Shown: positions 23,931 through 34,325 of the stretch, piece after piece
Layout of the letters: each line of letters begins with the position of its first letter
Numbering within the stretch: the first letter of the stretch is position 1
NCBI GenBank assembly: GCA_964242735.1
Contig: CAXTAK010000003.1
Span: 1 to 64,000, forward strand
Direction: 5' to 3'
DNA from: CADCUY01 sp964242735
GTDB taxonomy: Bacteria > Actinomycetota > Actinomycetes > Actinomycetales > Quadrisphaeraceae
Length of the DNA stretch: 64,000 nt
Translations under genes and position numbers: made by a program
Notes under the pieces: model-generated
What the model was told of the DNA's origin: nothing
Databases searched by the model: none
Seen by the model: the letters and a program-made list of their open reading frames with translations, nothing else

Positions 23931-24278
23931 ATGTCGATCGCCGGATCGCACCGCACCAGCGGGCCACCCGACAGCTTCACCAGCACCTTCGACAGCCCCG
24001 AGTTCCAGGGGCTGCGCCGCACCTTCCGGCGCACGATCTTCCCCGCCACCGGGGCGTTCCTGCTCTGGTACGCCATCTACGTGCTGCTGGCCGCGTTCGC
24101 GCCGGACTTCATGGCCACCCGCGTGATCGGCAACATCAACGTGGGGCTGCTGATGGGCCTGGGCCAGTTCGTGACCACGTTCGCGATCACCATGGGCTAC
24201 CGCAGCTGGGCCGACCGCACGCTCGACCCGGTCGCCACCTCGCTGCGCGAGGGCATCGAGGGCGGGGTTCAGCGGTGA
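23931..24278 (+). CDS. DUF485 membrane protein of the acetate-permease operon
   Basis: 115 residues with two transmembrane helices (about residues 38-60 and 70-92) and the family motif around FRRTIFPATGAFLLWYAIYV. DUF485 genes (E. coli yjcH) nearly always precede actP; the precise role is unknown, but they appear to support the symporter. ATG 23931 has GAGGAGG upstream. It overlaps actP by four bases (GTGA). Confidence 0.95.
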   Translation: MSIAGSHRTSGPPDSFTSTFDSPEFQGLRRTFRRTIFPATGAFLLWYAIYVLLAAFAPDFMATRVIGNINVGLLMGLGQFVTTFAITMGYRSWADRTLDPVATSLREGIEGGVQR

Positions 24279-25924
24279 CCCTCACCGCGGCCCCGGCGAC
24301 CGTGGGCACCCCCGCGGTCAACATCACCATCTTCGCCGCCTTCGTGGCGGTCACGCTGGTGATCGTGCTGCGCGCCTCGCGCAGCAACAGGACCGCCGCG
24401 GACTACTACGCGGCCGGCCGCAACTTCACCGGCCCCCAGAACGGCACGGCCATCGCCGGCGACTACCTCTCCGCAGCCTCCTTCCTCGGCATCGCCGGTG
24501 CCATCGCCATCAACGGCTACGACGGGTTCCTGTACTCCATCGGCTTCCTCGTGGCCTGGCTGGTGGCGCTGCTGCTCGTGGCCGAGTCGCTGCGCAACAC
24601 CGGGCGCTTCACCATGGCCGACGTCCTCAGCTTCCGGTTGCGCCAGCGCCCGGTGCGCATGGCCGCGGCCATCTCCACCCTCGCGGTGTGCTTCTTCTAC
24701 CTCCTCGCGCAGATGGCCGGCGCGGGCGGCCTGGTGGCCCTGCTGCTGGGCATCGACGGCGTCGGGGCCCAGCGCGCCGTCGTCGTCGTGGTGGGCCTGC
24801 TGATGATCTTCTACGTGCTCGTCGGGGGCATGAAGGGCACCACCTGGGTGCAGATCGTCAAGGCCGTGCTGCTCATCAGCGGCGCCGCGGTGATGACGAT
24901 CTGGGCGCTGGCCCTGTACGGGTTCAACCTCTCGGCGCTGCTGGGCGACGCGGTCGCCACCGCCGCCGCCGCCGGCGTGGAGAACGCGCAGAGCATCCTC
25001 GAGCCCGGTCGCGCGTACGGCGCCACCACCACCTCGAAGATCAACTTCCTGTCGCTGGCGCTCGCGCTGGTCCTGGGCACCGCGGGCCTCCCGCACGTGC
25101 TCACCCGCTTCTACACGGTGCCCGACGCCAAGGAGGCCCGGCGCAGCGTGGTCTGGGCCATCTGGCTCATCGGCATCTTCTACCTGTTCACCCTCGTGCT
25201 CGGCTTCGCCGCCGGTGCCCGCGTGGGCCCGGAGGCCATCCTGGCGGCGCCCGGCGGGGTCAACAGCGCCGCGCTCCTGCTGGCCTACGAGCTGGGCGGC
25301 ACCCTGCTGCTCGGGTTCATCGCCGCGGTCGCCTTCGCGACGATCCTCGCCGTCGTCGCCGGGCTGGCGATCACCGCGGCGACGTCCTTCGCCCACGACA
25401 TCTACGCCAGCGTCATCAAGCGCGGAGAGGTCTCGGCCAACGCCGAGGTCGTCATCGCCCGCCGCACCGTGCTGGTCATCGGGGCCGTCGCGATACTCGG
25501 TGGCATCTTCGCCATCGGGCAGAACATCGCCTTCCTCGTGGCGCTGGCCTTCGCGGTCGCCGCGAGCGCGAACCTCCCGACGATCGTGTACTCCCTGTTC
25601 TGGCGGCGCTTCAACACGCGCGGCGCCCTGTGGAGCACCTACGGGGGGCTGGTCAGCTGCATCACCCTGATCATCTTCTCCCCCGTGGTCAGCGGGAAGG
25701 TCGCCCCCGACGGGACGAGCCTGTCGATGATCAAGAACCCGGGCATCGACTTCCACCTCTTCCCCCTCGACAACCCGGGCATCGTCTCGATCCCGCTGGC
25801 CTTCCTGCTGGGCATCATCGGCACCCTGACCGGCAAGCCGGAGGCCGACCACGAGGCCAGGGCCAACGAGATGGAGGTGCGCTCGCTGACCGGTGCCGGC
25901 TCGGAGAAGGCCACCCAGCACTGA
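24275..25924 (+). CDS. actP: cation/acetate symporter
   Basis: A 549-residue sodium:solute symporter (SSS) family protein with about 13 helices. It carries the SSS features GDYLSAASFLGIAGAIAING in helix 1 and VLTRFYTVPDAKEARRSVVW in the middle. It takes up acetate and similar monocarboxylates. The GTG start overlaps the DUF485 stop. acs follows after 55 bases, so uptake and activation to acetyl-CoA are encoded together. The C-terminus is hydrophilic (KPEADHEARANEME). Confidence 0.95.
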   Translation: MTLTAAPATVGTPAVNITIFAAFVAVTLVIVLRASRSNRTAADYYAAGRNFTGPQNGTAIAGDYLSAASFLGIAGAIAINGYDGFLYSIGFLVAWLVALLLVAESLRNTGRFTMADVLSFRLRQRPVRMAAAISTLAVCFFYLLAQMAGAGGLVALLLGIDGVGAQRAVVVVVGLLMIFYVLVGGMKGTTWVQIVKAVLLISGAAVMTIWALALYGFNLSALLGDAVATAAAAGVENAQSILEPGRAYGATTTSKINFLSLALALVLGTAGLPHVLTRFYTVPDAKEARRSVVWAIWLIGIFYLFTLVLGFAAGARVGPEAILAAPGGVNSAALLLAYELGGTLLLGFIAAVAFATILAVVAGLAITAATSFAHDIYASVIKRGEVSANAEVVIARRTVLVIGAVAILGGIFAIGQNIAFLVALAFAVAASANLPTIVYSLFWRRFNTRGALWSTYGGLVSCITLIIFSPVVSGKVAPDGTSLSMIKNPGIDFHLFPLDNPGIVSIPLAFLLGIIGTLTGKPEADHEARANEMEVRSLTGAGSEKATQH

Positions 25925-25979
25925 GCCGCTCGCCCGTCACCGCCGCCACCGACCGACCCAGCCCCACGGAGGAGCCCGC

Positions 25980-27950
<1,971 letters not shown>

Positions 27951-28104
27951 GCCCGGTACCGCCGACGGACGAGGCGGTGGCCGGTGTCGATCGAGGCTCA
28001 GCCGACCGGTGGTCAGCAGATGTCGTGGGAAGAGCACGAGCAGCTCCATCGGGATCCGCGGATCGAGCACTGCACGTCGCCAGACGGGCAGGCACACTGC
28101 GGCG

Positions 28105-28436
28105 GTGGACGACGGGAACCCCGTGGTCCCCGAGCTGCTCGTCGAGGACGTCGAGCGCAGCCGCGCCTTCTCCGTCGAGGTCCTGGATTTCACGGTCCGC
28201 TGCACGCGCGAGTCCTTCGCGCACCTCTCGCTCGGCGGCGCGCAGCTCGTGCTCGACGGCGACCACCCCGGCGCCTGGCGCACCGGCCCCCTGGAGGGCC
28301 CGCGGGGTCGCGGGGTCGACCTGCAGGTCGAGGTGCCCGACGCGCGCGCGGTGCGCGACGCCGTCCGCGCCGCCGGGCACCCGCTGTTCCAGGACCTCAC
28401 CGAACGCCGCTCGACCGACCCTCCGCGCGGCGCCCC
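28105..28436 (+). pseudogene. C-terminally truncated VOC (glyoxalase/bleomycin-resistance) protein
   Basis: From GTG 28105 the reading frame encodes VVPELLVEDVERSRAFSVEV and AHLSLGGAQLVLDG, then a second half with GRGVDLQVEVPDARAVRDAV: the paired beta-alpha-beta pattern of VOC proteins. The conserved ending (a segment like REFLVTDPDGYLLR) is missing. Homology stops where the convergent osmoprotectant-binding gene ends. The open frame runs antisense into that gene until 28626. This suggests the gene lost its 3' end when the ABC operon was joined here. A short functional protein cannot be excluded. Confidence 0.65.
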
Positions 28437-29381
28437 TCAGACGAGGTCGTTCTCGCTCAGCCACTCCTCGGCGATGTCCTCGGGGGCCTCGCCGTCGACG
28501 TCCGCGAGGGCGTTGAGCTCCTGCATCACCTCGGTGGTCAGCAGCGGCGACACCTCGCCGACGATCTCAGCGATCGCCGGGTACTCGTCCAGCCACTCCT
28601 GCTTCACGGTCAGGGCGCCCTGGTAGACGGGGAAGAACGCCTCGTCGTCCTCGAGCACCACCAGGTCGAGGTTGGGGATGCGCCCGTCGGTGGCGAAGAC
28701 CTCCCCGAAGGTGCAGCTCTCGCCGCCGGCCGTCTCGGTGTAGACGACCCCGGTGTCGAGCATGCTCACCGCCGAGTCGGGCACGTCGAGCCCGTAGGCG
28801 GTCTTCAGCCCCGGCCACCCGTCGTCACGGGTGGAGAACTCGCTCTCCAGGCAGAAGGTGCGCTCGGCCTCGGGCAGCGCGGCGATGTCGCTGAGCGCGG
28901 TGACCCCGAGCTCCTCGGCCCTGTCGGCGCGCAGGGCCAGGGCGTACGTGTTGTTGAGCGGCGCCGGGTCGAGCCAGGCGATCCCGTTGGCGGCGTCCTC
29001 CTCCTTGACCGCGGCGAACATCTCCTCGGCGTCGGTGATGGGCTGCGTCTGCTGGAAGTAGGTGATCCAGGCGGTGCCGGTGTACTCCCAGTACCCGTCG
29101 ATCTCGCCGCTCTCGAAGGCGGTGCGCACGTTGGCCGAGCCGACCAGCTGGGTGTTCGTCTCGAGGTCGGCGCCGCGGCTGTTGAGCAGCTGCGAGGTGA
29201 TGTGCGCCAGGATGTACTGCTCGGAGAAGTCCTTGGAGCCGATCGTGCCGGTGAGGCCTTCGAGCTCGCCCCCGGCGCCGCCCCCGGCGGCGTCGCTGCC
29301 CCCGCAGGAGGCGAGCAGGGCGGTCACCGCCAGGGCCCCGGCGGCGGTGAGGGTGCGGGTGCGGGTGCGAGTGCGGGACAT
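28437..29381 (-). CDS. osmoprotectant (glycine betaine/choline) ABC transporter substrate-binding lipoprotein
   Basis: 314 residues. A signal peptide with an unusual RTRTRTRT run ends in the lipobox LLASC. The mature part begins TGTIGSKDFSEQYILAHITS, characteristic of OpuAC/OsmX-type binding proteins, and contains FESGEIDGYWEYTGTAW, the ligand-pocket region. It captures betaine-like solutes for the two permeases. ATG 29381 has GAGAGGA upstream; an ATG at 29396 overlaps the permease stop (ATGA) and is an alternative. Last gene of the operon. Confidence 0.93.
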   Translation of the reverse strand: MSRTRTRTRTLTAAGALAVTALLASCGGSDAAGGGAGGELEGLTGTIGSKDFSEQYILAHITSQLLNSRGADLETNTQLVGSANVRTAFESGEIDGYWEYTGTAWITYFQQTQPITDAEEMFAAVKEEDAANGIAWLDPAPLNNTYALALRADRAEELGVTALSDIAALPEAERTFCLESEFSTRDDGWPGLKTAYGLDVPDSAVSMLDTGVVYTETAGGESCTFGEVFATDGRIPNLDLVVLEDDEAFFPVYQGALTVKQEWLDEYPAIAEIVGEVSPLLTTEVMQELNALADVDGEAPEDIAEEWLSENDLV

Positions 29382-29392
29382 CGGGTGTCCTC

Positions 29393-30190
29393 TCATGCGC
29401 CCTGCGGGCGCAGACGGTCCTCGAGCAGGCTGGCGAGCCAGTCGACGAGGAGGGCGATGGATGCCGTCAGCACGCTGCCGGTCACCAGGACCGGCCAGCG
29501 CTGCAGCTTGATGCCGTTGACGATGATGTCGCCGAGGCCACCGGCGTTGACGAACGTCGCGATGGTGGCCACGCCCACCGCGAAGACCAGGGCGGTGCGC
29601 AGCCCGGCGAGGACGACGGGCACCGCCAGCGGCAGCTCGATGCGCAGCAGCACCTGGTTGCGGGTCATCCCGATGCCGCGGGCCGCCTCGGTCAGCGCCG
29701 GGTCGATGCCCTCGATGCCGACCAGGGTGTTGCGCAGCACGGGCAGCACGGCGTACGCGACGATGCCGACCAGGGCCACCCGGAAACCGGTGCCGAAGAC
29801 GATGGTCAGCATCACCAGCACCCCGATGACCGGGGCGGCCTGCCCGACGTTCGCCAACCCGAGCACGACCGTGCTCACCGCCCGCGAGCGCACCCGCGAG
29901 AGCAGCACGCCCAGCGGGATGGCGATGACGACGATGAGCGCGGACGCCGTGACCGAGAGCAGCAGGTGCTCGCCGGTGCGGGCGAGGAGGTAGTCGGCGT
30001 TCAGCGTCCGCGCCTCGATGGAGTCCAGCCCCCGCGCCCGCACGAACAGGAACAGGGTCACCAGGACGGCCGCCACCAGCAGCGGCGTCGCGACCCGCCC
30101 GAGGACGGGCCCGCCTCGGCGCGAGGGCAGGAGGACGGCGGGCGGGCCCGGCGCCAGACCGCTCGGAGCGAGAGCGCCCGGCGCGCTCAC
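29393..30190 (-). CDS. osmoprotectant ABC transporter permease (second copy)
   Basis: 265 residues with about six transmembrane helices. The permease EAA-type loop is EAARGIGMTRNQVLLRIELP, the site that contacts the ATPase. It resembles OpuCB/OpuCD and the first permease of this operon at 31.3 kb. GTG 30190 overlaps the ATPase stop by four bases. A Pro/Ala-rich N-terminal extension of about 30 residues precedes the first helix. Confidence 0.92.
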   Translation of the reverse strand: MSAPGALAPSGLAPGPPAVLLPSRRGGPVLGRVATPLLVAAVLVTLFLFVRARGLDSIEARTLNADYLLARTGEHLLLSVTASALIVVIAIPLGVLLSRVRSRAVSTVVLGLANVGQAAPVIGVLVMLTIVFGTGFRVALVGIVAYAVLPVLRNTLVGIEGIDPALTEAARGIGMTRNQVLLRIELPLAVPVVLAGLRTALVFAVGVATIATFVNAGGLGDIIVNGIKLQRWPVLVTGSVLTASIALLVDWLASLLEDRLRPQGA

Positions 30191-31263
30191 CCGCGCACGC
30201 CGGCGGTCCGGGGGCCGCCGCGGGCGCTGCGACCGAGCGCCTCGACGATGCTGGCCAGCTCCAGGACCCCCACGACCGCGCCCGGGCCGGCGACGCCAGC
30301 GGCGTCCTCGCGCACGAGCACCCCGGGCGCCGCGCCGGCGACGCAGCGGTCGAGGGCGTGGCGCAGGGTGTCGGCGGCGAGCACCTGCGGCAGGCGCTCG
30401 TCCCCCGGGCGGGCCGGGCGCAGCGGGGCGTCGGCCACGGCGAGGAGCCCGAGGCGGCGCAGCGCGGCGCCCTGCCCGATGAAGGAGGCGACGTACTCGT
30501 CGGCGGGGTCGGCGAGGATGGCGTCGGGGGTGTCGTACTGCACGATGCGCGAGCGCTCACCGAGGACGGCGATGCGGTCTCCGAGGCGCACGGCCTCGTC
30601 GAAGTCGTGGGTGACGAAGATGATCGTCTTGCGGAGGCGGTGCTGGAGCTGGAGGAACTCCTCCTGCAGGCGGGCCCGGGTGATGGGGTCGGTGGCGCCG
30701 AAGGGCTCGTCCATGAGCATCACCGGCGGGTCGCCGGCCAGGGCGCGGGCCACCCCGGCGCGCTGCTGCTGGCCGCCGGAGAGCTGGCGCGGGAAGCGGG
30801 CCCCCTGGCCGGCGTCCAGCCCGACGAGGTCGAGCAGCTCCTCGACCCTCGCGGCCGTGCGCCGCTTGTCCCACCCCAGCAGCGAGGGGACCACGCCGAT
30901 GTTGGCGGCGACGGTCATGTGCGGGAACAGGCCGATCTGCTGGATGACGTAGCCGATGTCGCGGCGCAGCCGGTCGGGGTCCATCCCGGTGACCTCCCGG
31001 CCCCCGATGGTGATCGAGCCTGCGGTGGGCTCGATGATCCGGTTGATCATCTTCATGGTCGTGGTCTTGCCGCACCCCGAGGGACCCACCAGGGCCACCA
31101 GGGCGCCGGCGGGGAAGACCATCGAGACGGCCTCCACGGCGGGCGCGGACGCGCCGGGGTAGGTCTTGGTGACGGCGTCGAGCACGATCTCCTCCCCGGC
31201 GGCGGGGCCCCTGTCGGCGCTGCCGCCGGTGGTGCGGGGAGCAGTCGTCACGGGGTCAGGCAC
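30187..31263 (-). CDS. osmoprotectant ABC transporter ATP-binding protein
   Basis: 358 residues. Walker A is GPSGCGKTT, the signature LSGGQQQR, Walker B VMLMDEPF and the switch histidine FVTHDFDEA. The C-terminal ~110 residues are a CBS-like region (DTLRHALDRCVAGAAPGVLV), as in OpuA/OpuCA ATPases, where CBS domains sense ionic strength. It energises the two permeases encoded on either side. GTG start; its 5' end overlaps the 3' end of the upstream permease by eight bases. Confidence 0.95.
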   Translation of the reverse strand: MPDPVTTAPRTTGGSADRGPAAGEEIVLDAVTKTYPGASAPAVEAVSMVFPAGALVALVGPSGCGKTTTMKMINRIIEPTAGSITIGGREVTGMDPDRLRRDIGYVIQQIGLFPHMTVAANIGVVPSLLGWDKRRTAARVEELLDLVGLDAGQGARFPRQLSGGQQQRAGVARALAGDPPVMLMDEPFGATDPITRARLQEEFLQLQHRLRKTIIFVTHDFDEAVRLGDRIAVLGERSRIVQYDTPDAILADPADEYVASFIGQGAALRRLGLLAVADAPLRPARPGDERLPQVLAADTLRHALDRCVAGAAPGVLVREDAAGVAGPGAVVGVLELASIVEALGRSARGGPRTAGVRG

Positions 31264-31921
31264 GGAGGCCCTCCGAGGTGGTCGTGCGGCGCACCGCGGT
31301 GAACAGCAGGTCGAGGAGCAGGGCGACGAGGACCACCGCGACGGTGCCGGTGAACGCCTGGTTCAGGGAGTTGCGCGAGCCGAGCCCGGAGAGCCCGGCG
31401 AAGATCATCTGGCCGAGACCGGGGCCGGCGACGTACGCGGCGATGGCGGCGACGCCCACCACCAGCTGCGCGGCGACGCGCGCGCCGGTGAGGATCACCG
31501 GCCAGGCCATGGGCAGCTGCACGCGCAACAGGACCCGTCGTCGCGACATGCCCGTGCCCCGGGCGGCCTCCAGGATCGGGGGGGGCACTTCGCGCAGCCC
31601 CACGACGGTGTTGCGCACGATGGGCAGCAGCGAGTACATGACCAGCGCGACGACGGTCGGCACCCACCCCAGCCCCAGCACCGGGATGAGCAGGCCCAGC
31701 AGCGCCAGGGAGGGGATGGTCAGCAGCACCCCGGCCACGGCGATCGCCAGGGAGCGCGGAGCGGGGCGGTCCCACACCAGCAGCCCGGTGCCGACGCCGA
31801 TGACCAGCGCGATCACCAGCGAGAGCAGCACCACCTCGACGTGCTCGAGCGCCATGAGCGCGACGTCGTCCCAGCGCCTCGCGAGGAAGGTGCCGAGGCC
31901 GTCCAGCGAGGGTCCGTCCAC
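31256..31921 (-). CDS. osmoprotectant ABC transporter permease (first copy)
   Basis: 221 residues, about six helices. The ATPase-contact loop reads EAARGTGMSRRRVLLRVQLP, nearly the same as in the second permease, so the two arose by duplication or form the usual heteromeric pair. GTG 31921 is supported by GGAGGAG nine bases upstream. First gene of the operon and divergent from the IclR-type regulator, with 135 bases between them. Confidence 0.93.
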   Translation of the reverse strand: MDGPSLDGLGTFLARRWDDVALMALEHVEVVLLSLVIALVIGVGTGLLVWDRPAPRSLAIAVAGVLLTIPSLALLGLLIPVLGLGWVPTVVALVMYSLLPIVRNTVVGLREVPPPILEAARGTGMSRRRVLLRVQLPMAWPVILTGARVAAQLVVGVAAIAAYVAGPGLGQMIFAGLSGLGSRNSLNQAFTGTVAVVLVALLLDLLFTAVRRTTTSEGLRA

Positions 31922-32008
31922 GGTGGTCTCCTCCTGGCGTGCGTCACCCCGCGGGGTGGGTCGTTGGTGAGGTGGCGGAGTGTCACGCTGTCGCCATATC
32001 GTCAACGA

Positions 32009-32029
32009 GTGTTGCGCCAGCGTCAACAC
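32009..32029. promoter_or_regulatory. inverted repeat, candidate IclR-type operator
   Basis: GTGTTG at 32009-32014 and CAACAC at 32024-32029 form a 6-bp inverted repeat with nine bases between, and a further GTCAAC precedes it at 32001. It lies in the 135-base divergent interval between the osmoprotectant operon and the regulator gene, 28 bases before the regulator start. Placement fits autoregulation plus control of the transporter. Confidence 0.5.
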
Positions 32030-32056
32030 GAGCATCCCGTCTGGTCCTGGAGGGCC

Positions 32057-32833
32057 GTGAAGCCGACCGCGCCACGCACCCACACCTCGGGCCTGCGGCG
32101 CGACATCGACATCCTCGAGGCGCTCGCGGCGCACTCCGGTCTGACGGTCACGCGCCTGGCGGAGCTGACCGGTCGTGACAAGGCGCAGGTCTCCCGGGTG
32201 CTGGCCACCCTCACCGACGCCGGCCTGGTCGAGCGGTCGGCCGACGACGGGCGCCACCGGCTCGGGCACCGCCTGTACGCCCTGGCCGCTCGCACCGCCG
32301 AGGCCCACCTCGCCGCGGCCGCGCTGCCGCGCCTGCGCCACCTGACCCTCGCCCTGGACGAGACCACCCACCTGTGCGTGCTGCGCGGTGGTGACGTGCT
32401 GACCCTGCTCAGCGCGATGCCGGGCCAGGCGTTCAGCGGCCTCGGCTGGCAGGGCACCTCCGTGCCCGCGCGCCAGAGCACCTCCGGGCGCGTGCTGCTC
32501 AGCGACCACGACGACGACGCGCTGGCGGAGTGGTGCGCGCGCCACCCACCTCACCCCGCGGACCCGGGCGCCCCGCACGACTTCACCAGCGCGGTGCACC
32601 GGGCGCGCGATGATGGGCTCGCGCAGGACGGCGGCAGCGCTGGCACCGGGTTGCTGAGCGTCTCAGCGCCGGTGCGCGACCTCTTCGGCCACGTCGTGGC
32701 GGCCCTGAACGTCGCTGCTCCCGGAGCTCGCCCGAGAGCGCGCACGTCCGACGTCAGCGCTGCCCTGCTCCGCACCTGCGAGGAGCTGTCGTCGTCCCTG
32801 GGCGCACCAGCGGTCCCCGCCGCGGACGGGTGA
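32057..32833 (+). CDS. IclR-family transcriptional regulator
   Basis: 258 residues. An N-terminal winged helix (SGLRRDIDILEALAAHSGLT, then LTGRDKAQVSRVLATLTDAG) is followed by the IclR effector-binding domain (ETTHLCVLRGGDVLTLLSAM and a FTSAVHRARDDGLAQDGG segment). IclR proteins usually bind small carboxylates or aromatic compounds. Its position divergent from the osmoprotectant ABC operon suggests that it controls it; the effector is unknown. GTG 32057 has TGGAGGG upstream. Confidence 0.88.
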   Translation: MKPTAPRTHTSGLRRDIDILEALAAHSGLTVTRLAELTGRDKAQVSRVLATLTDAGLVERSADDGRHRLGHRLYALAARTAEAHLAAAALPRLRHLTLALDETTHLCVLRGGDVLTLLSAMPGQAFSGLGWQGTSVPARQSTSGRVLLSDHDDDALAEWCARHPPHPADPGAPHDFTSAVHRARDDGLAQDGGSAGTGLLSVSAPVRDLFGHVVAALNVAAPGARPRARTSDVSAALLRTCEELSSSLGAPAVPAADG

Positions 32834-32921
32834 GGCCGACGCCGCGCGACGAGCCGCGAAGGCGCCCGCAGGTCAGCAGCCCTAGGCTCCCTGGAGCAGC
32901 CGCCCGGCACAGCGGCAGTCA

Positions 32922-32987
32922 CCACCAGCACACCACCAGCACCCCACCAGCACCCCACCAGCACCCCACCAGCACCCCACCAGCACT
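32922..32987. repeat. six tandem copies of an 11-bp unit
   Basis: CCACCAGCACC is repeated six times without a gap; the first copy ends in CA and the last in CT. The array ends directly before the ribosome-binding site GGAGGAG of the holin-like gene. It therefore lies in its leader or promoter. Eleven bases is about one helical turn, and copy number would be expected to vary by slippage. Confidence 0.95.
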
Positions 32988-32997
32988 GGAGGAGCAC

Positions 32998-33375
32998 GTG
33001 AGCTCGGACCGCACCATCGGACAGCTCGTCGCCGACGCGAGCCACGACCTGTCGGCGCTGCTGCGCAGCGAGGTGGCCCTGGCCAAGGCCGAGCTCAAGG
33101 GCGAGGTCAAGGCAGGGGTCCTGGGCGCGGGCCTGTTCGCCGGAGCGGCCTTCTTCGCCGCCGTCGGCGGACTGTTCCTGCTCGTCACGATCGCGCTGCT
33201 GATCGCGCTGCTCCTGCCCGCGTGGGCCGGCTTCGGCATCGTGGCCGTGGTGCTGCTCGGGCTCGCCGGGATCCTCGCCCTGCTCGGGCTCAACCGCATC
33301 AAGAAGGTCGGCCCGCCCGAGCGCACGATCGCGACGACCAAGCAGACCATCGAGGCCGTCAAGGGTCATCGCTGA
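32998..33375 (+). CDS. holin-like (Phage_holin_3_6 type) membrane protein
   Basis: 125 residues. An amphipathic N-terminus (TIGQLVADASHDLSALLRSE) and the motif VALAKAELKGEVKAG are followed by two long hydrophobic helices and a basic tail (NRIKKVGPPERTIATTKQTI). Proteins of this family are widespread single chromosomal genes in actinomycetes and are not evidence of a prophage. A similar membrane gene (Rv3669) precedes ephE in M. tuberculosis. GTG 32998 has GGAGGAG five bases upstream. Confidence 0.85.
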   Translation: MSSDRTIGQLVADASHDLSALLRSEVALAKAELKGEVKAGVLGAGLFAGAAFFAAVGGLFLLVTIALLIALLLPAWAGFGIVAVVLLGLAGILALLGLNRIKKVGPPERTIATTKQTIEAVKGHR

Positions 33376-33466
33376 GCCACCCGGGGCGCCGCTGGACGCC
33401 GCGGAGCTGCTGACCCCCGGCCCCTGGCAGCACCGCTTCGTCGCCGCCAACGGCGGCCGGTTCCAC

Positions 33467-34294
33467 GTGGCCCTGACCGAGCCGCTCGCCCCACCCTCGC
33501 CCCCGCCGCTGGTGCTGCTGCTGCACGGCTTCCCCCAGTGCTGGCAGACCTGGGCCCCGCAGCTCATCGCCCTGGCCGGTGCGGGCTACCGGGCCGGGGC
33601 GATGGACCTGCGGGGCTACGGCGCCTCCGACAAGCCCCCCCGCGGGTACGACACCCCCATGCTCACCGCGGACGTCGCCGCGGTGGTCCGCTCCCTGGGC
33701 GCCGGTGACGCCGTGGTCGCCGGCACGGGGTGGGGCGGCTGGCTCGCGTGGTCGATGCCCGCCCTGCAGCCCGCGGTGACCCGGGCGGTCGCCGCGGTGG
33801 GCATGGCGCACCCCCTGGTGGCCCTGGGCACGCGGGCCCCGGCGCCCGCCCGCGCGCTGCTGGCCGCGCTGCAGGTGCCGGTGCTGCCCGAGCGGGCCCT
33901 GCGCGAGGGGTCCCTGGTCGAGCGGGCCCTGCGTGCCGGCGGCCCCGACGCGTGGGTGGGCCCCGAGCAGGTGGCGCGACACCACGCGGTGATGCGCGTG
34001 CCCTTCACCGCCCACTGCGCCCTGGAGTACTTCCGGTGGGTGGGCCGCTCGCGCCTGCGCGGCGACGGTCGGGCCTTCCGGGCGGCGGTCGCGGCCCCCG
34101 TCGGCGTCCCGGTGCTGCAGGTGCACGGCGCGGACGACGCGCTGCTGCCCGCTGCTGCGGCCCGCCGCTCCGGCGCGCTCACCCGCGGGCCCTACCGGTG
34201 GGCGGTCGTCGACGGCGCGGGCCACTACCCCACGGAGGAGCAGCCGGGCGCCGTCACCGACGTGCTCATCGACTGGCTCGCTGACCTGCGCTGA
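33467..34294 (+). CDS. alpha/beta-hydrolase, EphE-like epoxide hydrolase family
   Basis: At least 275 residues. The oxyanion motif is LLHGFPQCWQTW, DLRGYGASDKP matches epoxide hydrolases, and the C-terminal GHYPTEEQP holds the catalytic His. At the nucleophile position the frame reads GTGWGGW, so the expected Asp or Ser is Thr-Gly-Trp. That is unusual and may mean a non-hydrolytic or atypical enzyme. Conserved-looking sequence (GPWQHRFVAANGGRFHVA) lies upstream of the first conventional start GTG 33467. True translation may begin earlier at a rare codon (ATC 33368 or CTG 33392). It is in the position of ephE in mycobacteria. Confidence 0.82.
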   Translation: MALTEPLAPPSPPPLVLLLHGFPQCWQTWAPQLIALAGAGYRAGAMDLRGYGASDKPPRGYDTPMLTADVAAVVRSLGAGDAVVAGTGWGGWLAWSMPALQPAVTRAVAAVGMAHPLVALGTRAPAPARALLAALQVPVLPERALREGSLVERALRAGGPDAWVGPEQVARHHAVMRVPFTAHCALEYFRWVGRSRLRGDGRAFRAAVAAPVGVPVLQVHGADDALLPAAAARRSGALTRGPYRWAVVDGAGHYPTEEQPGAVTDVLIDWLADLR

Positions 34295-34325
34295 CCTGGA
34301 CTGACCCCACCGGTGCCGGGCGGGC

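Noticed and set aside
27951..28104. Additional gene between acs and the VOC remnant
   Set aside because: Frames here have no domain and poor third-position GC; the first coding signal begins near 28105.
32922..32987. Possible CRISPR array
   Set aside because: Units are 11 bases and contiguous, with no spacers. The 41-bp repeats at 11.5 kb likewise have identical, not unique, spacers, and no cas gene is in the window.
32998..33375. Prophage or phage-lysis module suggested by the holin-like protein
   Set aside because: No endolysin, integrase, capsid or terminase gene is nearby; the family is a conserved chromosomal gene in actinomycetes and is in its usual position.
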